From NCBI GenBank assembly GCA_905197435.1, contig CAJJYX010000060.1:1-16518 (forward strand): a stretch of 16,518 nt of DNA, given 5' to 3'. Position numbers and translations under genes: made by a program. The stretch is from an uncultured Bacteroides sp. (lineage in GTDB: Bacteria; Bacteroidota; Bacteroidia; Bacteroidales; Bacteroidaceae). Below the pieces are notes generated by a model that saw only the letters and a program-made list of their open reading frames with translations, searched no databases and had not been told where the DNA came from. Positions 1 to 6,679 of the stretch are shown one piece after another; position 1 is the stretch's first letter; each line of letters starts with the position of its first letter.

Positions 1-352
1 CTCGAAGTATGACATCCGTGTCATCATGCTCATTACCCCCGAAACCGACGAAAAGCGTATCCGCGAAATAGATGCCCACACCGACGGTTTCATTTATATG
101 GTATCATCAGCAGCTACCACCGGCGCACAAAAGGATTTCGACAACCGAAAACAGGCTTATTTCAAAAAAATTCAAGACATGAATCTGCACAACCCACGCA
201 TGGTAGGTTTCGGTATCAGCAACAAACAGACTTTCGATGCTGCCTGCTCCCATGCTTCCGGAGCTATCATAGGAAGCCGTTTCGTAACTCTGCTCAATAA
301 ATACAAAGGAGATGCACAGCAAGCCATTACGCACTTGAAAGAAGATTTGTAA
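1..352 (+). CDS. trpA: Tryptophan synthase alpha subunit, C-terminal part (partial)
   Basis: The reading frame is open from base 2, so the gene begins outside the window; 116 residues are visible against about 260-270 for the whole family. TrpA cleaves indole-3-glycerol phosphate to indole and glyceraldehyde 3-phosphate and passes indole to TrpB in the cytoplasmic alpha2beta2 complex. Recognisable family segments are IMLITPETDEKRI, GFIYMVSSAATTG (the loop and strand after the active site), the phosphate-binding strand RMVGFGISN, and GAIIGSRFV near the C-terminus. An internal ATG at 26 is not the real start, because the upstream codons (SKYDIRVI) continue the TrpA fold. It is presumably the last gene of a trp operon, since the next gene has its own promoter. 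No clear terminator follows. I am sure of the family. Confidence 0.95.
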   Translation, partial: SKYDIRVIMLITPETDEKRIREIDAHTDGFIYMVSSAATTGAQKDFDNRKQAYFKKIQDMNLHNPRMVGFGISNKQTFDAACSHASGAIIGSRFVTLLNKYKGDAQQAITHLKEDL

Positions 353-399
353 TGAAAAGGGAGCAAGGAAAGCGAAGATAAACAGAGCCTCGGCATAAA

Positions 400-417
400 A
401 AATGAATAAATTCATTT
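400..417. repeat. AT-rich inverted repeat upstream of asparaginase promoter
   Basis: AAATGAAT-AA-ATTCATTT is a perfect 8-bp inverted repeat with a 2-base centre. It overlaps the probable -33 element of the asparaginase promoter (415-418). A two-fold symmetric site in this place could be an operator, but its AT-richness means chance symmetry cannot be excluded. Confidence 0.4.
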
Positions 418-446
418 CATTCTACTCTCGGTTTGTATTATCTTTG
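415..446 (+). promoter_or_regulatory. Bacteroides-type promoter for asparaginase
   Basis: A perfect -7 box TATCTTTG (439-446, consensus TAnnTTTG) lies 20 bases after TTTC (415-418), a near match to the -33 TTTG. This spacing fits the Bacteroides primary sigma factor. Transcription would begin near 453, giving a short leader of about 24 bases before the ATG at 477. Confidence 0.7.
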
Positions 447-476
447 TGCCCGAAAAAGAAGTAAAACGCGATATTT

Positions 477-1517
477 ATGAAAGCAGATTATCCCTCCATT
501 CTCTTAATTTACACAGGCGGGACTATCGGAATGATAGAAAATCCGGAGACCGGTGCGCTTGAAAACTTCAACTTCGACCAGTTGCTCAAGCATGTCCCCG
601 AACTGAAGCGCTTCAACTATCACATCTCTTCCTACCAGTTCGACCCGCCTATCGACTCTTCCGACATGGAACCCTCTTTTTGGGCGAAGATTGTGAAAAT
701 CATCAACTACAACTACGACTATTTTGACGGCTTCGTCATCCTGCACGGCACCGATACCATGGCCTACACGGCTTCTGCACTCAGCTTCATGCTCGAGAAC
801 CTTTCCAAACCGGTCATCCTCACCGGTTCCCAACTTCCTATCGGCACCCTGCGCACCGATGGAAAAGAGAACCTCATCACCGCCATCGAGATAGCTGCTG
901 CACGACATCCTGACGGCAGCCCCATAGTGCCCGAAGTGTGCATCTTCTTCGAGAACGAGCTGATGCGAGGCAACCGCACCACCAAAATCAACGCTGAGAA
1001 TTTCAACGCTTTCCGCTCTTTCAACTTTCCCGCACTGGCCAAGGCGGGCATCCATATCCGCTACAATGAGCACCTCATCCGTCGTCCCGACCCGTCACGC
1101 CCCATGAAGCCGCACTATCTTTTCGACACCAATGTCGTAGTGCTCACGCTGTTTCCAGGCATTCAGGAAAGCATCATCAACTCCGTGCTCCACGTTCCCG
1201 GGCTGAAAGCCGTTGTCCTCAAGACATTCGGCTCCGGCAACGCTCCCCAAAAAGAGTGGTTCATCCGCCAACTGAAGGAAGCCAGCGAACGCGGCATTGT
1301 AATTGTCAACATCACCCAATGCCAAAGCGGCGCCGTCGAAATGGGACGCTACGAAACCGGTCTGCAACTTCTTCAGGCAGGTGTCATCAGCGGCTACGAC
1401 AGTACACCCGAATGTGCCGTCACCAAACTCATGTTCCTCCTGGGGCACGGATTGAACCAGACCGAAATCCGTTACCGTATGAATTCCGACCTGGCAGGGG
1501 AAATCACTAAACAATAA
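477..1517 (+). CDS. ansA: Type I L-asparaginase
   Basis: This 346-residue protein is full length for the cytoplasmic type I asparaginases, which hydrolyse L-asparagine to aspartate and ammonia. No signal peptide is present, which argues against the periplasmic type II enzyme. The first family signature is IYTGGTIGM (residues 11-19, nucleophile Thr in TGGT). The second is HGTDTMAYTASAL (90-102) with the Thr-Asp pair of the catalytic triad. SSDMEP (61-66) binds substrate, and LTGSQLPIGTLRTDGKENL (115-133) and RGNRTTK (164-170) are typical of the family. The start at 477 follows a clear promoter by about 30 bases and no other start lies between. It is a monocistronic unit between trpA and the polysaccharide operon, with no obvious link to either. 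Confidence 0.95.
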   Translation: MKADYPSILLIYTGGTIGMIENPETGALENFNFDQLLKHVPELKRFNYHISSYQFDPPIDSSDMEPSFWAKIVKIINYNYDYFDGFVILHGTDTMAYTASALSFMLENLSKPVILTGSQLPIGTLRTDGKENLITAIEIAAARHPDGSPIVPEVCIFFENELMRGNRTTKINAENFNAFRSFNFPALAKAGIHIRYNEHLIRRPDPSRPMKPHYLFDTNVVVLTLFPGIQESIINSVLHVPGLKAVVLKTFGSGNAPQKEWFIRQLKEASERGIVIVNITQCQSGAVEMGRYETGLQLLQAGVISGYDSTPECAVTKLMFLLGHGLNQTEIRYRMNSDLAGEITKQ

Positions 1518-1752
1518 CCTTTCTTCTCCCATAGTATCCCGGTAGTATGAAGGTGTGTCAAAACTAAAATTCACGTCTGTATCATCCGCTTCGCTCTCTT
1601 TATGAATAGGAGATATCTGTGTGCCATATAAAAGTACAGAATCTACAACTCTGCCGGAAGAGCTATATACATTGCATCCCTACATTAAAATTGCCAATCT
1701 TTGGAACAAACTTGATTTATACGCCCATGATGCACACTTAAAAAGAGTTAAT

Positions 1753-1762
1753 AAGTGCACTT
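1753..1762. promoter_or_regulatory. Palindrome AAGTGCACTT, candidate operator
   Basis: This is a perfect 10-bp palindrome about 40 bases upstream of the -7 box of the operon. The related half-motif TGCACACTT occurs at 1731-1739, 25 bases before the TGCACTT half of the palindrome. Placement just upstream of the core promoter would suit an activator or repressor. No regulator gene of the DNA-binding kind is in the window, so the binding protein is unknown. Confidence 0.35.
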
Positions 1763-1801
1763 TTATTCCCTATAAATGAGGCATAATAGTATTAATAAAC
1801 G

Positions 1802-1809
1802 TACTTTTG
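1802..1809 (+). promoter_or_regulatory. -7 box of the exopolysaccharide operon promoter
   Basis: TACTTTTG matches the Bacteroides -7 consensus TAnnTTTG exactly. No good TTTG is found at -33 (the region around 1777-1782 reads TGAGGC), so the promoter may need an activator. The box ends 27 bases before the ATG at 1837. The TTG inside it (1807) can open the reading frame but is then part of the promoter, which favours the ATG at 1837 as the true start. Confidence 0.6.
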
Positions 1810-1836
1810 CTTAAGATCAAACAAAACAAAAATACC

Positions 1837-4224
1837 ATGGGCAGGAATATTGAATATAAATGTCTGTTGCCACTTGCATTCTTTACAGTAAGCATACTGC
1901 TTCAGGGTTGTAAAGACGACGTTTTTAATCCCGAAAAAGTGAAAGCAGCCTACCAAGACAGATTTCCGGTTAAAGACATCGACCCGGCAATGGACTGGAA
2001 AATGACCATGCAGGTCAGAATCAATATTTCGGTCCATGAAGATGCAGGTGCAAACTATACCATACGTATTTATGACAAAAACCCGTTAGCCGATAATTCT
2101 ACGGCAAAATTATTGGCCGAAGGTACGGCTAACAACCAACTGAGTTTTTCTTCCATCATGGACTGTCCTTCCACGCTTACTTACGTATTTGTGTGCCGTA
2201 CAGATGCAAATAATAGAAATGTCGTGAAATGCGTCCCGATAAATAACAATCAAATAAATGCCTCGTTCGGTTCCTCCGCAGTCACCCGTGTCGTGGCAAC
2301 CAGGAGTGTGAAAATTCCTACCATCGAGACATACACCCCTACCCGCACGGCTGCAGACATGGAGGCGCTGCTCGAACAAGCCATCGAAGTGTCACCAAAC
2401 GATTATTACGAAGACTATCAGGCGGGAGGAATTTATAAAATCTCCCAAGGCAGCACCTTTACAGGAACAATCAGCAGAGCATTGGATTCCTCAAACCCCG
2501 CCATCCTCATAATTGCAGGTAAATGGGAGCCTTCGGGTTCCATACAACTGGAAGATGGATACATCGTGTATATATTGAAAGATGCAGGCATAACACTCCC
2601 CGAAGGAAGCACGTTTATGATGAAAGGGAGTACTTATTTCAACATTTTCGAAGGCGGCAATATTACCGGTGCCGCAAACTCCACAATCGACATTACCAAT
2701 GCTTCCATGCAAAACTATAATTATAATGCAGGAACAATCGAAGTGCAGACCATGACGAACGGCGGTGGCGGTGTTTTCACCGTATATAATGCCCCCTCGG
2801 GAATATTGAAGGTACGCAACTACCAATGCAGCACCTCAGGCAATCGATTGATCAACCGGGGGATAGCAGAACTCGGAGACACGCATGACAATTTAAACCT
2901 GTATAACGGCGGTCAACTCATACTTTCCACCTTAAAAGGCAATCTGATAAACCAAGGGCACGCAACCGTTGCCGACACCCAGGAAAATTGCCATGTCGAA
3001 AACGGATGTTATCTGAATATTACCGGCCGTTTCAAAGGGAATCTGACTTTAGGGGATAATTGTGCGGCCACCATTAACGAATATCCGGATGTATGGAATA
3101 AAAGCATTACATTAGGCAATAGTTGCATGATCAATATCGACAAGGCAAGTTTCATGGGCACCACCTTTATAGGAGACACCGAGCCGTCGCTTATCAAAGT
3201 AAATACATTAGACAACATACAATTAAGCGGCAATGCCTCCCAAGGCAACATCTATTTCGAGTTCCAAAGTTTCGACAACAGCTTGGCGAACGATGGATGG
3301 AGGAATATGAATGCCCTGACCTATTTTTCCAAGTGGGGCGAATCTCCCGTCTTGATTCCTGCCGGCGACTGTACAGGAGGAGGTAACACTCCCAGCGATT
3401 CAGGTTCGGAAACCCCTGCCGACCCCATCCCTTATACATACGTATTCGAAGACAACTTTCCGCTGGTAGGCGATTATGATTTCAACGACGTGGTTTTGGA
3501 TGTACAGACAACCCATCATCTTGAGAAAAAGACAAACCACGTCAAGCGCATCCAGCTCAATGTAACCCTTACTGCTGCCGGAGCATCCAAAGCCCTTGGT
3601 GTAGGCCTCCGCATAGTGGGCATCAGTAAATCCGACATTAAAGAAATTACGACCGGAGGAGCTGACAGGCGATTCCAGGCATCGTTCAACGACCCGTACA
3701 GCCAGTTTAGCTATAACAGCGGCACACACATGGAGGACGGAGACCCCAACGTTGTCATCCCCATCGCAGGTGAAGTACACAACGTATTCGGTGAAAGCCC
3801 CGGAACCATGGTCAATACCGGAGGAACCGGTATCACAGCCAATGTCTATACCTATGAAATAATCATCGAACTGGCGGACCAGACGAAAACCGAACCCCTA
3901 TTTTCCAAGGACAACCTCGACTTCTTCATCTGCTACCAATATAAAAGCATGCAGCAACGCATGGAAGTACACCTCTACGAGTTCTGGGGATATGGAGCCA
4001 CCGCAGCCGGAACCGTGCAACAAGAGAACCTTGATTTGGCAGGTAACAACACATGGGCTATTTGCGTACCTTACGGATTCCGTTATCCGATAGAGACCAT
4101 CAATATTTCACGTACAGACGATCCTACGGCCAGCGCCTATCCCGATTTTATCTATTGGGCGAGGGACCGTAGCAGCTATCGGGACTGGTACATGAACCCG
4201 GTAGAGGCAAATGTGTATAGATAA
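1837..4224 (+). CDS. LruC/DUF4842-domain surface lipoprotein
   Basis: The 795-residue protein begins with a lipoprotein signal peptide: basic N-region, hydrophobic core and lipobox LLQGC, so Cys25 is the lipidated residue. It is followed by K-D-D, resembling the acidic signal that sends Bacteroidota lipoproteins to the outer surface. Residues about 195-480 are rich in short Gly/Asn-containing beta turns (GGNITGAANSTIDITNAS, GNLINQGHATV, GNLTLGDNCA) and look like a beta-helix or repeated beta structure. After a low-complexity linker (513-532) comes an LruC-type domain (about 533-780) with FEDNFPLVGDYDFNDVVLD, whose Asp-rich loop may bind calcium, and the C-terminal WAICVPYGFRYPIE...YPDFIYW block. 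The start was moved from a TTG at 1807 because that codon lies in the -7 box. It heads the polysaccharide operon; a role as surface or matrix protein associated with the polymer is inference. The exact molecular function of LruC proteins is unknown. Confidence 0.85.
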   Translation: MGRNIEYKCLLPLAFFTVSILLQGCKDDVFNPEKVKAAYQDRFPVKDIDPAMDWKMTMQVRINISVHEDAGANYTIRIYDKNPLADNSTAKLLAEGTANNQLSFSSIMDCPSTLTYVFVCRTDANNRNVVKCVPINNNQINASFGSSAVTRVVATRSVKIPTIETYTPTRTAADMEALLEQAIEVSPNDYYEDYQAGGIYKISQGSTFTGTISRALDSSNPAILIIAGKWEPSGSIQLEDGYIVYILKDAGITLPEGSTFMMKGSTYFNIFEGGNITGAANSTIDITNASMQNYNYNAGTIEVQTMTNGGGGVFTVYNAPSGILKVRNYQCSTSGNRLINRGIAELGDTHDNLNLYNGGQLILSTLKGNLINQGHATVADTQENCHVENGCYLNITGRFKGNLTLGDNCAATINEYPDVWNKSITLGNSCMINIDKASFMGTTFIGDTEPSLIKVNTLDNIQLSGNASQGNIYFEFQSFDNSLANDGWRNMNALTYFSKWGESPVLIPAGDCTGGGNTPSDSGSETPADPIPYTYVFEDNFPLVGDYDFNDVVLDVQTTHHLEKKTNHVKRIQLNVTLTAAGASKALGVGLRIVGISKSDIKEITTGGADRRFQASFNDPYSQFSYNSGTHMEDGDPNVVIPIAGEVHNVFGESPGTMVNTGGTGITANVYTYEIIIELADQTKTEPLFSKDNLDFFICYQYKSMQQRMEVHLYEFWGYGATAAGTVQQENLDLAGNNTWAICVPYGFRYPIETINISRTDDPTASAYPDFIYWARDRSSYRDWYMNPVEANVYR

Positions 4225-4254
4225 TACGAAGAAAGCAAACCATTAGCATAAACA

Positions 4255-4614
4255 ATGAAGAAAATATTATTTGTAGATGACAAACCTGCCATAGGCAAGG
4301 TACTCTCGGTGTATTTGGGCAAAGAAAACGAACTGGTATATTTTGAAGATCCCATCCGGGCGATAGAATGGCTGAATGAAGGGAATGAACCGGTCCTGAT
4401 TATCTCAGACCTCCGCATGCCCAGGATGACCGGCAATGAATTTCTGCAATACCTGAAGGAAAACGCACTCTTCAGGCATATCCCGGTCGTTATCCTCTCC
4501 AGCGAAGAGAGCACCACCGAACGCATCAACCTGCTTGAAGCCGGGGCTGAAGACTTCATCCTGAAACCCTTCAACCCGATGGAACTGAAAGCCCGCATCA
4601 AGAAATACCTCTAA
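4255..4614 (+). CDS. Stand-alone response-regulator receiver domain protein
   Basis: At 119 residues this is a CheY-like receiver with no output domain. All phosphorylation residues are present: the acidic pair Asp8-Asp9, phospho-acceptor Asp52 in LIISDLRMP, Ser82 in VVILSS at the switch Thr/Ser position, and Lys104 in LKPF. It should therefore be competent to accept phosphate from a histidine kinase, but no kinase is in the window. It starts 30 bases after the lipoprotein gene and ends 14 bases before the initiating sugar transferase, which carries a receiver-like N-terminus, so a direct protein-protein role in controlling polysaccharide synthesis is more likely than gene regulation. That role is inference; the domain call is secure. 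Confidence 0.93.
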   Translation: MKKILFVDDKPAIGKVLSVYLGKENELVYFEDPIRAIEWLNEGNEPVLIISDLRMPRMTGNEFLQYLKENALFRHIPVVILSSEESTTERINLLEAGAEDFILKPFNPMELKARIKKYL

Positions 4615-4628
4615 CACACACTAAACTA

Positions 4629-5801
4629 ATGGATATGTTATATTACATTTACATAGGCAGTAACCGAACCGCCATCGACCACTTGAGTAAAGTGACGGGA
4701 GGCATGTTCATGGCTGTTTCCTCCAGCAACAAGGCAGCAAAGGTCATCGACAGCATACGTGAGCGATATAACACTTCCATTCTTTACGAGCAGAACGAGC
4801 CTCAGAAAGACAGTCAGGACATCGCTTTCCTGCACAAACGTTTCCCGCGCGTCTATATCATCCTCATCACCGAAGGGCTGCAAACAGAAAACCGCAAGGC
4901 TTATTTGCAGGCAGGGGTCAACAATACCCTTCCCCCAAAAGCCGATGAAGAAAGCATCCTGCAGATGACAAACTTCCTCCAACGGCGCAAAGAACATAAG
5001 CTGCAAGAGTTCAGCCAGTCTCACCGCAAGATATTCAACACCTTCCACCTGCCCATGTGGAAGCGTATCTTCGATATACTGTTTGCATGTGCAGTGCTCA
5101 TTGTACTTTCTCCGCTGCTCATCGTCACAGCAATAGCCATCCGCATGGAGAGCAAGGGCAAAGTGATTTACAAATCCCAGCGCGTGGGAAGCAACTATCA
5201 GATATTCGACTTCCTGAAGTTCCGTTCCATGTACACCAATGCAGACAAGCGCCTGAAGGAACTGAACGCCCTCAACCAATACAAGATGGAAGAAGAATTG
5301 ACGGACGAGCAGCCCGACCTCCGTTTTGACGACCTGACGGGCTCTTCCGAAGAAGAGGCAACGTTGCTCATTTCGGATGATTTCATCATCTCCGAAGAAG
5401 ATTTCCTTAAAAAGAAAGCCCAAGAGAAACTGAATACATTTGTAAAAATAGAAAATGACCCGCGTGTCACCCGCGTAGGCCGTTTCATCCGGAAATACAG
5501 CATCGACGAACTGCCGCAGTTGTTCAATGTCCTTAAAGGCGACATGAGTATTGTAGGCAACCGCCCCCTGCCCCTCTATGAGGCCGAACTGCTGACCAGC
5601 GACGCATATATCGAGCGCTTCATGGCCCCTGCCGGACTGACGGGACTATGGCAAGTGGAGAAACGTGGCGGCGCCGGGAAAATGTCTGCCGAAGAACGCA
5701 AGCAACTGGACATCAAATATGCCAAGGAATTTTCATTCTGGCTGGACATGAAGATATTGTGCAAGACGCTGACAGCATTTGTGCAGAAAGAAAATGTATA
5801 A
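4629..5801 (+). CDS. Polyprenyl-phosphate sugar-1-phosphate transferase with N-terminal pseudo-receiver domain
   Basis: The C-terminal part (about 142-390) is a monotopic phosphoglycosyl transferase of the PglC/WcaJ superfamily, which moves a sugar-1-phosphate from a UDP-sugar onto undecaprenyl phosphate to begin a polysaccharide repeat. Visible features are the membrane hairpin 147-171 with its Ser-Pro break, KFRSM (197-201), the catalytic Asp-Glu pair in SIDELPQL (D293-E294), [12 protein letters not shown], and [11 protein letters not shown]. Asn replaces the usual Pro in the PRP motif. The N-terminal 120 residues follow the beta/alpha order of a receiver, but Gly10-Ser11 stand where the acidic pair should be, Glu54 where the phospho-Asp should be, and Pro103 at the conserved Lys. 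A further acidic insert (about 215-268) separates KFRSM from DPRVTRVGR. This is much longer than a minimal PglC (about 200 residues). It lies 14 bases after the receiver gene. Sugar specificity cannot be read. Confidence 0.92.
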   Translation: MDMLYYIYIGSNRTAIDHLSKVTGGMFMAVSSSNKAAKVIDSIRERYNTSILYEQNEPQKDSQDIAFLHKRFPRVYIILITEGLQTENRKAYLQAGVNNTLPPKADEESILQMTNFLQRRKEHKLQEFSQSHRKIFNTFHLPMWKRIFDILFACAVLIVLSPLLIVTAIAIRMESKGKVIYKSQRVGSNYQIFDFLKFRSMYTNADKRLKELNALNQYKMEEELTDEQPDLRFDDLTGSSEEEATLLISDDFIISEEDFLKKKAQEKLNTFVKIENDPRVTRVGRFIRKYSIDELPQLFNVLKGDMSIVGNRPLPLYEAELLTSDAYIERFMAPAGLTGLWQVEKRGGAGKMSAEERKQLDIKYAKEFSFWLDMKILCKTLTAFVQKENV

Positions 5802-5822
5802 AATAAAGATAACAGGAACTAT

Positions 5823-6671
5823 ATGGCTTTAGAGATGATAATAAGATATATCAAGCCAATCATTTACAATGTAATCCTTGCAGGATTGCTGGGGTTGCCT
5901 TTATCTGTGGCTGCGCAACGGGAAATAACACGGGAGGAACGCATCAAAATATTAGAGCAACTCAAAATGGAGGACAAAAAAATAGAAGCCAACACATTAG
6001 GGCTAATCAGCCCGAAGGCATCTATGGAAATTGAGAAATTGGAATTGCCTCCCCTATCCGTATTCCTGGATGCAGTGACGGAAAACGCGTCAGTAAAAAG
6101 AGCACAATCCCAAGTAGAGCAAATCAGGAACCAGTATAGACTGGAAAAGCGGAACTGGTGGAATTACTTCAAGCTGAACGGAAACTATTCTTACGGACGT
6201 TATAATGTCATAGGCAATGCCAGTGATGAGTTTACCCCGATGTATCAGACAACCATGTCGAGCGCCCAAAACAATTTCAATGTCGGGGCCAGCGTCGGCG
6301 TCAGCCTGGGCGACTTGATCAACCGTCCGTTGAAACTGAAAGATTATCGTTACCAGATAGAGCAATTGCAATACATGCAAGAAGATGTCATGGAAGAACG
6401 GAGGCTGAAGGTACTGGAAGCCTACAATGCGGTTACCGAGCAATTGGCCACCATAAAAGCCAAAGCGGAAACGGCTGCCTTGTATAATGCACAAATGAAA
6501 ATTTCCGAGAATAACTTCATACAAGGAACCGTCGATATCATTTCACTCTCCTTGGAACGTGCGCGCCGCACCGGTGCCGTGACCACGTATGAGCAAAGCC
6601 GTGTCGCTTTACACAATTCAATCGTATTATTGGAGATGCTGACTAATGTCAAAATTATAACAGACAAGTAA
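5823..6671 (+). CDS. Short TolC-family outer-membrane protein (single repeat)
   Basis: The protein has a signal peptide ending at ...SVAA|Q (about residues 1-31), then a helical segment and one outer-membrane-factor type repeat: helix with LSVFLDAVTENASVKRAQ (78-95), amphipathic strands near 117-130 and 152-163 (NFNVGASVGVSLG), and two long helices (about 173-228 and 238-276). Its 282 residues are roughly two thirds of a normal TolC (430-490), which has two such repeats. No sign of frameshift was seen; the frame closes with a stop 8 bases before the next gene, so it appears to be a natural short form. Placed directly before the chain-length protein, where other clusters carry a Wza-like exporter, it may form the outer-membrane or periplasmic part of the export path. 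The family call is fairly firm, the role inferred. Confidence 0.75.
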   Translation: MALEMIIRYIKPIIYNVILAGLLGLPLSVAAQREITREERIKILEQLKMEDKKIEANTLGLISPKASMEIEKLELPPLSVFLDAVTENASVKRAQSQVEQIRNQYRLEKRNWWNYFKLNGNYSYGRYNVIGNASDEFTPMYQTTMSSAQNNFNVGASVGVSLGDLINRPLKLKDYRYQIEQLQYMQEDVMEERRLKVLEAYNAVTEQLATIKAKAETAALYNAQMKISENNFIQGTVDIISLSLERARRTGAVTTYEQSRVALHNSIVLLEMLTNVKIITDK

Positions 6672-6679
6672 AACTAATT

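Larger units (their letters stand above)
1518..1836. other. 319-base intergenic region upstream of the exopolysaccharide operon
   Basis: No credible coding sequence is visible here in either direction. The stretch is AT-rich toward its 3' end. It contains a TGCACACTT motif at 1731-1739, the perfect palindrome AAGTGCACTT at 1753-1762, and a -7 promoter box at 1802-1809. The first 200 bases show no hairpin followed by a T-run that I would call a terminator for the asparaginase gene. Confidence 0.6.

Noticed and set aside
387..400. Hairpin GCC-TC-GGC followed by A-rich sequence, as a terminator after trpA
   Set aside because: The stem is only three base pairs with a two-base loop and lacks a T-run on the coding strand.
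1533..1553. Repeated AGTAT with CATA...TATG ends after the asparaginase gene, as a terminator or operator
   Set aside because: The arms pair over only four bases and the rest is a short direct repeat; not above chance.
1807..1836. TTG start giving a ten-residue longer LruC lipoprotein
   Set aside because: The TTG is inside the -7 promoter box, and the shorter form from 1837 has a better lipoprotein signal peptide.
4638..5423. Long minus-strand open frame (261 residues) opposite the sugar transferase
   Set aside because: It lies wholly within a well-supported gene and its translation shows no recognisable domain; a shadow frame.
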